Shown in pieces: positions 16,565-25,367 of a stretch of DNA of 64,000 nt. Each line of letters opens with the position of its first letter. Positions within the stretch are counted from its first letter, which is position 1. Below the pieces are notes generated by a model. That model made no database searches and was not told the origin of the DNA. It saw only the letters and a program-made list of their open reading frames with translations. This stretch comes from Alphaproteobacteria bacterium (GTDB taxonomy: Bacteria > Pseudomonadota > Alphaproteobacteria > Caulobacterales > Caulobacteraceae), in contig JAHJOK010000059.1 in assembly GCA_018820205.1 (NCBI GenBank), positions 62,001 to 126,000 of the forward strand. Reading direction: 5' to 3'. A program made the position numbers and the translations under genes.

Positions 16565-17134
16565 ATGATCACGCTAATCGTCATCGGCGTCATTGTCGTC
16601 ATTCTGGCCTTCGTGGTCATCGGCGCCTACAACAAGCTGGTCGCGCTGGACCGACGGGCCGACCAGTCGTTCGCCGACATCGACGTTCAGCTGAAACAGC
16701 GCAATGACCTGATCCCCAATCTGGTGGAGACGGTGAAGGGCTATGCCTCGCACGAGCGGGAGACGCTGGACGCGGTCACCGCCGCACGCGCCGCCGCCGC
16801 TGGGGCCGGCAGCGTCAACGACAAGGTTCAGGCCGAAAACAGGCTGACCGGCGCGCTGGGCCGCCTGTTCGCCGTGGCGGAGGCCTATCCCGACCTGAAG
16901 GCGAACTCCAACTTCCTGGAATTGCAGCGCGAACTTTCGGACATCGAGAACAAGCTGGCGGCGGCCCGTCGCTTCTTCAACAATGCGGTGGCCGAGTTCA
17001 ACGCGGTGCGGTCGCAGTTCCCGACCGTCCTGTTCGCCGGGATGTTCGGGTTCGGCGCGGACAAGCCGTTCTTCGAGGTCGATGCCGCTGAACGCGCCGC
17101 CATGAACGCCGCCGCGCCGTCGGTGAAGTTCTAA
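16565..17134 (+). CDS. lemA: LemA family protein
   Basis: The 189-residue product has an N-terminal membrane anchor (residues about 3-22). The LemA helical domain follows, with QRNDLIPNLVETVKGY, NFLELQRELSDIENKLAAARRFFN and YN-type loop features. Its biochemical role is unsettled. LemA genes commonly pair with HtpX-type proteases, as here: the next gene starts 6 bp downstream. Confidence 0.93.
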   Translation: MITLIVIGVIVVILAFVVIGAYNKLVALDRRADQSFADIDVQLKQRNDLIPNLVETVKGYASHERETLDAVTAARAAAAGAGSVNDKVQAENRLTGALGRLFAVAEAYPDLKANSNFLELQRELSDIENKLAAARRFFNNAVAEFNAVRSQFPTVLFAGMFGFGADKPFFEVDAAERAAMNAAAPSVKF

Positions 17135-17140
17135 CATTCC

Positions 17141-18184
17141 ATGGCTGCCGTCGGTCTGCAGACCCACATCTGGGCGAACAATACGCGGTCGACCGTGCTT
17201 CTGATCGGCTTTCCGATCATGCTGGTCGTTGTGCTGTTCGGGCTGGAGCTGGTGCTGATGGGGTTCGGCGTGCTGCCGAATTCAGGCGGGACCCTGAACG
17301 ACGACATCGCCTATGCCGTGGGCATGCTGGGGGGAACCATTCCGCTGGCCGTGGTCGTCGCCCTGATCTGGTTCGCCATCGCCTGGTTCGGCAATCAGGC
17401 GATGATCGATGCGATGACCGGGGCCAGAAAGGTTCAGCGCAAGGATGAGCCTGATCTCTATAACCTGCTGGAAAACCTGGCGATCTCACGCGGCCTGCGC
17501 ACGCCGACATTGCGGATCATCGAAAACGACAGTTTGAACGCTTTCGCCTCGGGCATTCGCGAGGGTCATTACAGCGTTACCGTGACCCGAGGCCTGCTGG
17601 CCGCCCTGGACCGCGAAGAGCTTGAGGCTGTCCTCGCCCACGAACTGACCCACGTCATCAACAAGGACGTGCGAACGATGGTGATCGCGTCGATCTTCGC
17701 CGGCATCATCAGCGTGATCTGTCAGTTGGTGCTGAGGGGTCTGTTCTATGTCGGCGGCGGGCGCAGCCGCGACAACAAGAATGGCGGGCCGCTGATCCTG
17801 ATCGGTCTGGCCATCGCCGTGATCGGCTATGTCTTCGCCATCGTCATCCGGCTGATGCTGTCGCGAACGCGGGAGTATGTCGCCGACGCCGGGGCGGTCG
17901 AGCTGACCAAGAACCCGGACTCCATGATCTCGGCTCTGCGCAAGGTCACGGGTCGATCCAAGCTGGAAGCCCCGGACGACGTGCAGGGCATGTTTCTGGA
18001 CAACGAGCGCGAGGGTTTCACCGACGCCCTGTTCGCCACCCATCCCTCGATCGACAAACGGATCGCGGCGCTGATCAAATTCGGCGGCGGACACGATCCG
18101 GGTCCGTGGGACGGAATGGCGGACCCAATGTCGGCCGAAACAGCAGTGCCGCGGACGGCGTCGACCGCCGTGCCCTACAGCTGA
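17141..18184 (+). CDS. M48 family membrane metalloprotease (HtpX-like)
   Basis: The 347-residue protein has two N-terminal and two central membrane segments. The zinc motif is HELTH (His167, Glu168, His171), and REYVADAGA supplies the downstream zinc-ligand glutamate. ENDSLNAFASG precedes the active site as in HtpX. It is 50-60 residues longer than E. coli HtpX, mostly at the N-terminus. Pairing with lemA suggests the two act together at the inner membrane, probably in membrane protein quality control (family knowledge). Confidence 0.9.
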   Translation: MAAVGLQTHIWANNTRSTVLLIGFPIMLVVVLFGLELVLMGFGVLPNSGGTLNDDIAYAVGMLGGTIPLAVVVALIWFAIAWFGNQAMIDAMTGARKVQRKDEPDLYNLLENLAISRGLRTPTLRIIENDSLNAFASGIREGHYSVTVTRGLLAALDREELEAVLAHELTHVINKDVRTMVIASIFAGIISVICQLVLRGLFYVGGGRSRDNKNGGPLILIGLAIAVIGYVFAIVIRLMLSRTREYVADAGAVELTKNPDSMISALRKVTGRSKLEAPDDVQGMFLDNEREGFTDALFATHPSIDKRIAALIKFGGGHDPGPWDGMADPMSAETAVPRTASTAVPYS

Positions 18185-18190
18185 GACGCG

Positions 18191-18925
18191 TCAGTCGACC
18201 CGGGTCCAGCCCAACGGCATCAGCACCTCCATGGGCCTGAACTGGGCCTTGTATGCCATCTTCGAAGATCCCTGGACCCAGTAGCCCAGATAGACGAACG
18301 GCAGTTTCACGGCCTGGGCCTGGCGGATGTGATCCAGGATTGCGAACACGCCGAGCGACCGCTTCTCCATCGCCGGATCGAAGAAGGAATAGACCATCGA
18401 CAGGCCGTCAGAGAGAAGGTCCGTCAGGGTCACCGCAACCAGATCGCCCGGTCCTTCATCGGTGGACGGCAGGCGATACTCGATCAGATGGGTCCGCACC
18501 GCCGTGTCCTCGACCATGGCGATATAGTCCAGCCAGGTCATGTCGGTCATGCCGCCGCCGGGGTGGCGCGTGGACAGATAGCGTTTCAGCAGGGCGAACT
18601 GCTCCTGGGTCGCCTCGGCCTCGACCAGGTCGCGCGACAGGTCGGCGTTGCGGGCCAGAACCTTGCGCTGGCCGCGGCTGAAGGCGAACCCGGGAACGGG
18701 AAGGCGGACCGACAGGCAGGCGTCGCAGCCGTCGCAGGCCGGGCGATAGGCGATGTTCTGGCTGCGGCGGAATCCGGCGTGGGTCAGTTCGTCGTTGACA
18801 TGGGCGCCGTCCGAAAACGGCAGGTTGGCGAACACCTTCCGCTCGGTCATGCCGGGCAGGTACGGGCAGGGGGCGACCGCCGTCATGAAGAAGCGAAGCT
18901 GGCGTGTCGGAACATGCTGCGTCAC
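18191..18925 (-). CDS. bpt: Aspartate/glutamate leucyltransferase (protein transferase, N-degron pathway)
   Basis: This enzyme adds leucine (or arginine) from aminoacyl-tRNA to N-terminal Asp/Glu, marking proteins for ClpS/ClpAP. The 244-residue product has the N-terminal cysteine cluster PCPYLPG and CDGCDAC, and the C-terminal YLGYWVQGSSKMAYK. I choose GTG 18925 (VTQHVPTRQLRFF) because it matches the family's N-terminus; the track's 19189 would add 88 unrelated Arg/Cys-rich residues overlapping motB. No clpS is nearby. Confidence 0.92.
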   Translation of the reverse strand: MTQHVPTRQLRFFMTAVAPCPYLPGMTERKVFANLPFSDGAHVNDELTHAGFRRSQNIAYRPACDGCDACLSVRLPVPGFAFSRGQRKVLARNADLSRDLVEAEATQEQFALLKRYLSTRHPGGGMTDMTWLDYIAMVEDTAVRTHLIEYRLPSTDEGPGDLVAVTLTDLLSDGLSMVYSFFDPAMEKRSLGVFAILDHIRQAQAVKLPFVYLGYWVQGSSKMAYKAQFRPMEVLMPLGWTRVD

Positions 18926-19046
18926 GTCAGAACGTCCGCATCCGGTTTCGTCGCAAGAAGGGCAGGCGCTGCACCATCCGGTGATTTGGCGGCATTCCGC
19001 GCCGCGCTGCAAGGCCGTTCGCGCCGGAACCGAACCGGCGCGCGTC

Positions 19047-19949
19047 TCACAGGCTGGTGTCCGTCGGCAGAACCGGCGCCTCGCGCAGCAGCACGATGGC
19101 GATCCGCCGGTTTCCGGCCAGCGACGGGTCATCCGGATAAAGGGGATCCGACCCGGCCTTTCCCGCGACCGAATAGACCCGGTCCGCATCGACGCCGGCG
19201 GTCTGGAGGATCATGCGGGAGGCATCGGCTCGCTGGGCTGAAAGAGGCCAGTCGCTGGGGGACGACGCCCGGCCGGAACCGGCCACGGCGCTGGTGTGAC
19301 CCGAGATCGAGATGCGGTTCGGCAACCGGTTCACCACCCCGGCGATGGCCCTGAGCAACACCTGGGCGCGCGCATTGGGCCGTGACGAGTTCTGCTCGAA
19401 CATCGATCGACCCTCCTGGTCGACCAGTTGGATCCGCAGGCCTTCGGGCGTCTGGTCGATGATCAACTGTTTCGACAATTCAGCCAGTTCGGGCATCCGC
19501 TGCATCGCCTGACGCAGCGATTCGGCGGCCGAGGCGAACTCGGCGGCCTCGCGGGCGGCGATTTCCTCGCGCAACTCCTCCTCCGAGGCCGCGGCGAGGT
19601 TGGCGCTGGATCCGGCTTCCTCAGGCGCATCCATCGGCGCCTCCGGGGCTTGCTGTTCCAGCACCGACATCGATCCCGCGCTCTTGGACCCATCCTCTCC
19701 GAGCGACGTGCCGCCGAGGATGCCGCCGGAGCCGGAGGTGGTCTGGGACACGCTGGCGGGCGCGAAATATTCGGCGATGCCGCGCTTCTGTTCCGGGTCG
19801 GTCGTGTTGATCAGCCACATCAACAGGAAGAAGGCCATCATCGCGGTCACGAAGTCGGCGTAGGCGACCTTCCACGCGCCGCCGTGGTGGCCGCCGCCGA
19901 CCACCTTCTTGACCTTCTTGATGATGATCGGACGATCGCTGGCGTTCAT
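19047..19949 (-). CDS. motB: Flagellar motor stator protein MotB
   Basis: MotB anchors the proton-driven stator to peptidoglycan. The 300-residue product has a single N-terminal membrane helix with the proton-carrying aspartate (Asp32) in YADFVTAMMAFFLLMWL. A low-complexity linker follows, then an OmpA-like peptidoglycan-binding domain (ISGHTSAVAG; LSAQRADASR; AGNRRIAIVLL). motA is not adjacent; the two genes are separate in Caulobacter too. No sigma-54 promoter is obvious upstream. A TTAA at 19995 is a possible CtrA half-site only. Confidence 0.95.
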   Translation of the reverse strand: MNASDRPIIIKKVKKVVGGGHHGGAWKVAYADFVTAMMAFFLLMWLINTTDPEQKRGIAEYFAPASVSQTTSGSGGILGGTSLGEDGSKSAGSMSVLEQQAPEAPMDAPEEAGSSANLAAASEEELREEIAAREAAEFASAAESLRQAMQRMPELAELSKQLIIDQTPEGLRIQLVDQEGRSMFEQNSSRPNARAQVLLRAIAGVVNRLPNRISISGHTSAVAGSGRASSPSDWPLSAQRADASRMILQTAGVDADRVYSVAGKAGSDPLYPDDPSLAGNRRIAIVLLREAPVLPTDTSL

Positions 19950-20058
19950 CGACTCGGGACCACGGAAACTTCTGACGACCGTGGGTGATCGAGGTTAATG
20001 CGACGTTTCCCGTTGAACGGTTGTCGTCCGGGTCCCGACCTCCTAAACCCACCGCCAC

Positions 20059-20143
20059 GCGGATGTGGCGGAACTGGTAGACGCACCAGATTTAGGTTCT
20101 GGCATCGAGAGATGTGGAGGTTCGAGTCCTCTCATCCGCACCA
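20059..20143 (+). tRNA. tRNA-Leu (anticodon UAG)
   Basis: This is an 85-nt class II tRNA. The acceptor arms GCGGATG and CATCCGC pair perfectly. The loop TTTAGGT reads TAG, and a long variable arm lies between the anticodon and T arms. The T arm has GGTTCGAGTCC and CCA is encoded. Confidence 0.97.
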
Positions 20144-20153
20144 TGGTCTTCGG

Positions 20154-20193
20154 GCGCTGACGCTCGGCTCAGGCAGTCTCGCCGCTTGAGCGC
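20154..20193 (+). repeat. tRNA-associated two-stem element, copy 3 (diverged)
   Basis: This copy has the same 40-nt geometry as the copies near tRNA-Pro and tRNA-Arg. The outer stem is GCGCT/AGCGC, the 6-nt strand GACGCT, the inner stem CGGC/GCCG, the loop 12 nt and the 4-nt strand CTTG. Stem sequences differ but pairing is kept. It lies 10 bp after the tRNA-Leu CCA, as copy 1 does after tRNA-Pro. Confidence 0.5.
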
Positions 20194-20195
20194 AC

Positions 20196-20228
20196 CAAAA
20201 AAGCCCGGAGCGAACGCTCCGGGCTTTT
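20196..20228. terminator. Bidirectional terminator between tRNA-Leu and the APC permease
   Basis: An A-run, AAGCCCGGAGCG, a two-base loop, CGCTCCGGGCTT and TTTC form a 12-bp stem with tails on both strands. It can end the permease transcript on the minus strand and tRNA-Leu read-through on the plus strand. Confidence 0.88.
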
Positions 20229-20251
20229 CAGTTTCAGAACCGTCGGACGAT

Positions 20252-21916
20252 CTAGTCCTTCTGGTTGTCGACGCCTTCGCTGAAGGACTCGGCCGGGGAA
20301 GACAGCGTCGGGTCCTCGGTGATGTCGATGCCCTTGGCCAGCTTCGAGTTCCAGAAGCCGTAGACGGCATAGATGATCGCGCCAACGACGGCGTAACCCC
20401 CCAGAAGCATCAGCGGCAGCGGATTGTCCTCGGCCGCGTGCTGGAACATCGGGATCAGGTTCATGGCTGCCAACGACAGACAGGCCAGAATGCCCAGGCC
20501 CGCCGTGATCACGCCACCCGGCACACGGAACGGACGCTCCATCTCCGGATGCTTGATCCGCAGCATGATGACGCTGAGGCAGACGATCGAGAAGGCCGTC
20601 GCGGTGCCCAGAGACACCAGGTCGCCCAGGATCGAGATCGGCAGGAAGGCCGCAGCGATCGAGATCATGATGCCCAGAACGATGGTGCCGATCCAGGGCG
20701 TGCGGAACTTCGGATGGATCACGGCGAAGGCGCGCGGCAGCAGGCCGTCGCGAGCCATCGTGTAGAAGACCCGGGTCTGGCCGTAGCAGAGAACCAGCAT
20801 GACCGAGCTGAGGCCGGTGATCGCGCCGATCTTGATCAGGAAGCTGACGAGGTTCAACTGCCCGCCCTCGGCCGTGGCCAGCGGCACGTCGGCCCAAGTC
20901 AAAGCCATTCGGTCGATGGCGACCGCGATCGGGGCAGGCGACGCCAGCTCCAGATAGGGGACCACGCCGGTCATGACCGCCGCGACGGCCATATAGATGA
21001 GCGTGCAGACGAACAGGGCGCCCAGGATGCCGATCGGCACGTCCTTGGACGGGTTCTTGGCCTCGGCTGCAGCGGTCGAAACCGCTTCGAAGCCGACGTA
21101 GGCGAAGAAGATGATCGCTGCGCCGCGGAAGATTCCCCCGGTGCCGAACTGATCCCAGGTCCCTCCCTCGGGGGTGGGCGGGATGAAGGGCACCCAGTTG
21201 TCCGGGTTCACATAGCTGATGCCGACGCCGATGAAGACCAGGAGAACAATGATCTTGATGACCACGATGGCGTTGTTGATGTTCGCCGATTCGCTGACGC
21301 CCAGGACCAGCAGGCCGCACACGGCGGCGATGCCGATGGCGGCCACTAGGTTGAACGTGCCCGTCATCGGGAAGCTCGTGGCGCCCGCGTCCTGGACCAA
21401 CTGGACCAGCGGCGTCGCCCATTGGGGGCCTTCGCCCCCGGCATAGGCAATGGTCGGGAATATCTGCTGACTTATGCCGAAGTCACTCAGGATCGAAACG
21501 ACATAACCGGACCAGCCGACCGCCACGGTCGAGGCAGCGACGCCGTATTCCAGCACCAGAAGCCAGCCCATGATCCAGGCGAAGACCTCGCCCAGGGTGC
21601 CGTAGGCATAGGTGTAGGCGGAACCGGACACCGGCATGGTCGAGGCCAGTTCGGCGTAGCACAGGCCTGCGAGGGCGCAGGCGATGCCGGCGACGACGAA
21701 CGACAGCATGATCGCCGGCCCGGCATTGGCCGAGGCCACCTGACCGGTCAGAACGAAGATACCGGCGCCGATGATGGCGCCGATGCCGAGGCTCATCAGG
21801 TTGATGGGGCCCAGCGTGCGTTTCAGCTCGCTCTTGGCGGCTTCCTTCTGGATCTGGGCTACGGATTTTCTGAGGAACAGACGGTTCCCCTTGGGCCTAA
21901 GGCCTTCTGCGGACAT
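20252..21916 (-). CDS. APC superfamily amino acid permease (cationic amino acid transporter type)
   Basis: The product is about 554 residues with 12 or more membrane helices. It has the APC first-helix signature IGAIIGAGIFVLTG, then FAYVGFEAVSTAAAEAKNP and YGQTRVFYTMARDGLLP. These features and the length fit the CAT (APC 2.A.3.3-like) group. Substrate cannot be read from sequence. I start at ATG 21916 (MSAEGLRPKG); the track adds six residues. A bidirectional terminator lies 24 bp after the stop. The 200-bp gap to the divergent hrpB holds no ORF. Confidence 0.88.
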   Translation of the reverse strand: MSAEGLRPKGNRLFLRKSVAQIQKEAAKSELKRTLGPINLMSLGIGAIIGAGIFVLTGQVASANAGPAIMLSFVVAGIACALAGLCYAELASTMPVSGSAYTYAYGTLGEVFAWIMGWLLVLEYGVAASTVAVGWSGYVVSILSDFGISQQIFPTIAYAGGEGPQWATPLVQLVQDAGATSFPMTGTFNLVAAIGIAAVCGLLVLGVSESANINNAIVVIKIIVLLVFIGVGISYVNPDNWVPFIPPTPEGGTWDQFGTGGIFRGAAIIFFAYVGFEAVSTAAAEAKNPSKDVPIGILGALFVCTLIYMAVAAVMTGVVPYLELASPAPIAVAIDRMALTWADVPLATAEGGQLNLVSFLIKIGAITGLSSVMLVLCYGQTRVFYTMARDGLLPRAFAVIHPKFRTPWIGTIVLGIMISIAAAFLPISILGDLVSLGTATAFSIVCLSVIMLRIKHPEMERPFRVPGGVITAGLGILACLSLAAMNLIPMFQHAAEDNPLPLMLLGGYAVVGAIIYAVYGFWNSKLAKGIDITEDPTLSSPAESFSEGVDNQKD

Positions 21917-22116
21917 GAAGTCGCGCCCCCTCAATGCAAACTACGGCGATCCCTCCCCGGGGCCGCCTTCCGGGGCGGACGCTAACGACGGATCAGCCGA
22001 CGCGCAACGCGGTTTCCAACCGATGAAGGCCCGGCGACGGTTTCGTGAACAGACAGCCCGACGTTCGCATGCGGAATCCTTGGTCTGACGGGGCCGGTCA
22101 GGTTACTGGAGCGGCG

Positions 22117-24552
22117 ATGACGCTGCCGATCCATGCCGTGCTCGATGAGTTGAAGATTGCGGTCGCGATCAATCCGGCCGTCGTCCTGGCCGCGCCGCCC
22201 GGAGCAGGCAAGACCACGGTTGTTCCTTTGGCGTTGCTGGACGCCGAATGGCTGGGAAATCGCAAGATCCTCGTGCTGGAGCCCCGCCGGATCGCCGCAC
22301 GCGCCGCCGCCGAACGCATGGCGGCGACTCTCGGGGAATCGCCGGGCCAGACGGTGGGTTACCGCACGAGACTGCAAAGCCGGATCGGACCGGACACGAG
22401 GATCGAGGTGATCACCGAGGGAGTCTTCACCCGCATGATCCTGGACGACCCCGGCCTGGACGGGATCGGCGCGGTCCTGTTCGATGAATTCCATGAGCGC
22501 AGCCTGGATGCGGACCTCGGTCTGGCCCTGGCCCGCGAAAGCCAGACGCTGTTGCGCGATGACCTGAAGCTGATCGTGATGTCGGCGACACTCGACATCA
22601 CGGGCGTATCCCGGCTGCTCGATTCCGCTCCGGTGATCGAGGCCGAGGGTCGGGCGTTTCCGGTCGAGACGCTTTATCTGGGTCGCAATCCCGCCGACAG
22701 GATCGAGGACGCCGCGGCACGCGCCTGCCTCAAGGCCTTGGGCGAGCAAAGCGGCTCCATCCTGGCCTTTCTGCCGGGACAGGGTGAAATCCGCCGGACA
22801 GCCCAGCGGATCGAGGCGCAGTTGCGCGATCCCGGCGTCGATGTGGTCCCCCTGTACGGCGCGCTGGACAAGGCGGAGCAGGACCGCGCGATCCAGCCGC
22901 CCGCGCCGGGCCGACGCAAGCTGGTGCTGGCCACATCGGTCGCCGAGACCAGTCTGACGATCGAGGGGGTGAGGGTCGTTCTGGATTGCGGGCTGTCGCG
23001 CGTGCCGCGCTTCGAGCCCTCCAGCGGCCTGACGCGGTTGGCGACCGTGCGGGTCAGTCGGTCGTCCGCCGAGCAACGCAGGGGCCGCGCTGGTCGAACC
23101 GAGCCCGGCGTCTGCTACCGGTTGTGGGACGAGCAGGAAACGCGAGGTCTGGTCCCGCATCAGCGGCCCGAGATTCTGGAAGCCGACCTGACCGGGCTGG
23201 CGCTCGATCTGGCGCGTTGGGGGGCGCGCTCGACGCAGGGTCTGGCGCTGCTGGACGCGCCGCCGGCCGGGGCGATGGCGGAGGCGCGCGCGGTTTTGAC
23301 ACGGCTCGGCGCCCTGGACGGGGAGGGGACGCTGGCGGATCACGGGCGACGTCTGGCCGGAATTCCACTTGCCCCGCGTCTGGCCCATCTGGTCGCCGTC
23401 GCCGCCGATGAGGGCGACGCCGGTCTCGGCGCCCGCATCGCCGCCGTGATGAGTGAACCCGGGCTGGGGGGCCAGGACATCGACCTGCGGGAGCGCTTGC
23501 GAGGATTCGACCGGGATCGGTCGAGCCGGGCCGAGGATGCACGCCGTCTGGCGCAGCGTTGGGCGCGGGCGGCGTCCGGCGCGAGACGCGGGGCGGCGGG
23601 CGGCGCCGATCCGGGCCGTCTGGTGGCCGAGGCCTTTCCGGAGCGGGTGGCGCGCGCGCGCGGCAAACCGGGCGAAGTGCTTCTGGCGTCCGGCCGGGGC
23701 GCTTTTCTGGACGAGACCGACCCCCTGGCGTCGGAGCCATGGCTGGCGGTGGCCGATCTGGGCGGCGGCGATTCGCGAGACCGGATCCGTCTGGCCGTTC
23801 CGCTCGACGTGGCGATGCTGGAACACCGCCTGGCGGTGGAAGACAGGCTGGTTCGAGAGCCTTCGGGTCGGATGGTCGTGCGCCGGATTCGACGCCTCGG
23901 CGCCATCGTTTTCGACGAACGGATCACCGGTGCGCCTGATCGCGCGACGATCACCCGGGCCCTGCGCGCCGACATCGAACGCACAGGCCTGTCCGATCTG
24001 AACTGGGGCGAGAAGGCCCGGGCGCTTCGGGCGCGGCTGGCGTTCCTGGGAGGACTCGAAGACGGGTGGCCGGACATGACCGACGACGGGCTGTTCGCGA
24101 CCCGCGAGACCTGGCTCTGGCCGTTGCTGGAGGACGTTCAGGCGGTCTCCCGGATTTCAGATGCGGCGATGGAGCAGGGACTGAGGGTTCTGGTTCCGTG
24201 GGACCGGCAACGCGTCCTGGATGAGGTTGCGCCACTGCGCCTGTCGACGCCGCTCGGCTCGGCCGCGATCGACTATGGCGCCGAGGGCGGACCGCGGGTC
24301 GACATTCGGGTGCAGGAACTGTTCGGCCTGATCACCCATCCGACGGTCGCAGGCGGACGGACGCCATTGACCCTGGCTCTGCTGTCGCCGGCGCGGCGGC
24401 CGATCCAGCTGACCAAGGATCTGCCGGGGTTCTGGCGCGGCTCGTGGAAGGATGTCCGCTCGGAGATGCGCGGTCGCTATCCCCGTCACCCCTGGCCGGA
24501 GAACCCGGCCGAGGCGCCGCCGACGAACCGGGTCAAGCCGCGCGGGACCTGA
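22117..24552 (+). CDS. hrpB: ATP-dependent helicase HrpB
   Basis: This is a DEAH-type RNA helicase family protein of 811 residues. It has Walker A PPGAGKTT, DEFHERSLD (motif II), SATLD (motif III) and the ATSVAETSLTI and QRRGRAGR helicase C motifs, followed by the HA2 and HrpB-specific C-terminal regions. Its physiological substrate is poorly defined. Start ATG 22117 has a GGAG nearby; the track adds 24 residues. It converges on the RNA methyltransferase with only 2 bp between stops. Confidence 0.93.
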   Translation: MTLPIHAVLDELKIAVAINPAVVLAAPPGAGKTTVVPLALLDAEWLGNRKILVLEPRRIAARAAAERMAATLGESPGQTVGYRTRLQSRIGPDTRIEVITEGVFTRMILDDPGLDGIGAVLFDEFHERSLDADLGLALARESQTLLRDDLKLIVMSATLDITGVSRLLDSAPVIEAEGRAFPVETLYLGRNPADRIEDAAARACLKALGEQSGSILAFLPGQGEIRRTAQRIEAQLRDPGVDVVPLYGALDKAEQDRAIQPPAPGRRKLVLATSVAETSLTIEGVRVVLDCGLSRVPRFEPSSGLTRLATVRVSRSSAEQRRGRAGRTEPGVCYRLWDEQETRGLVPHQRPEILEADLTGLALDLARWGARSTQGLALLDAPPAGAMAEARAVLTRLGALDGEGTLADHGRRLAGIPLAPRLAHLVAVAADEGDAGLGARIAAVMSEPGLGGQDIDLRERLRGFDRDRSSRAEDARRLAQRWARAASGARRGAAGGADPGRLVAEAFPERVARARGKPGEVLLASGRGAFLDETDPLASEPWLAVADLGGGDSRDRIRLAVPLDVAMLEHRLAVEDRLVREPSGRMVVRRIRRLGAIVFDERITGAPDRATITRALRADIERTGLSDLNWGEKARALRARLAFLGGLEDGWPDMTDDGLFATRETWLWPLLEDVQAVSRISDAAMEQGLRVLVPWDRQRVLDEVAPLRLSTPLGSAAIDYGAEGGPRVDIRVQELFGLITHPTVAGGRTPLTLALLSPARRPIQLTKDLPGFWRGSWKDVRSEMRGRYPRHPWPENPAEAPPTNRVKPRGT

Positions 24553-24554
24553 CT

Positions 24555-25367
24555 TCAGGCCTCGTCGGTCACCGCATAGATCATCACGCCTGTGGCGACG
24601 GCCAGGTTCAGGCTGTCGGCCCGGCCGCGCATCGGAATCTTGACGTTGACGTCGCAGGCGGCGGCCAGGGCGTCGGTGAGGCCGGCCTGTTCGTTGCCCA
24701 TCAGGATCAGGGTCGGCCGTTGATAGGCGGCCTCCCGATACCCCACCGTGGCGTCCAGACGGGTGCCGACCACGCTGCCGGGCCAGGTTTCGCGCCATCC
24801 GAGGAATTCCGTCGGGGTCGCCCTGGCGATCGCCACGGCGAAGACTGACCCCATGGTCGCCCGCACCGCCTCGACCGAGAAGGGATCGACGCAGTCGCCG
24901 ATGAGGATGACGCCGCCGCAGCCGGCCGAGTCGGCGGTGCGGATGATCGTTCCCAGATTGCCGGGATCACGCACCTGTTCCAGCGCCACCCAGCAGGGGG
25001 CGGTGTCGGGCGTCAGGTCCGAAAGCGGCGCGTAGGCCTGCTCGAACACGCCCAGAACCGTCTGCGGATTGTCACGCCGGCTGATCTTCTCGAGGATCGG
25101 ATGGGTCACGGTGACGACCTCGCCGCCTGCCGCCCAGGTCGCATCCCTGGCGCGGTCCAGCAACGGATGAGGACGCGCCTCCATCCCGACCAGCAGGGTT
25201 CGAGGCGCCCGATCCTGATCCAGGGCCTCGCCGATGAATTTCAGCCCTTCGGCCAGGAACAGACCCGTGGCGTCGCGCTCCTTGCGCATGTGCAGCGCGC
25301 GGACCGACTTGACCGTGTCATTGGTCAGGGAGGTGATCAGGCGCGGCTCTCTCACGACGCCGACCAT
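24555..25367 (-). CDS. TrmH/SpoU family RNA 2'-O-methyltransferase
   Basis: This 270-residue SPOUT methyltransferase has an N-terminal substrate-binding domain (FLAEGLKFIGEAL) and the knot motifs EQVRDPGNLGTIIRTAD, MGNEQAGL and IPMRGRADSLNLAVATG. It likely 2'-O-methylates rRNA or tRNA; the exact nucleotide cannot be assigned. It overlaps the upstream methyltransferase by 16 bp, so the two form an operon of RNA-modification genes. Confidence 0.9.
   Translation of the reverse strand: MVGVVREPRLITSLTNDTVKSVRALHMRKERDATGLFLAEGLKFIGEALDQDRAPRTLLVGMEARPHPLLDRARDATWAAGGEVVTVTHPILEKISRRDNPQTVLGVFEQAYAPLSDLTPDTAPCWVALEQVRDPGNLGTIIRTADSAGCGGVILIGDCVDPFSVEAVRATMGSVFAVAIARATPTEFLGWRETWPGSVVGTRLDATVGYREAAYQRPTLILMGNEQAGLTDALAAACDVNVKIPMRGRADSLNLAVATGVMIYAVTDEA

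Noticed and set aside
19985-20010. CtrA site before motB
   Set aside because: Only one TTAA with a weak second half (TTTC) is present; that is too little to call a CtrA box.
20114-21349. 411-codon plus-strand ORF opposite the APC permease
   Set aside because: Low-complexity Asp/Gln/Arg/His product antisense to a membrane transporter; it also overlaps tRNA-Leu and the terminator.
21982-23826. 614-codon minus-strand ORF opposite hrpB
   Set aside because: Antisense shadow of a helicase with all motifs intact; no domain features in the shadow.
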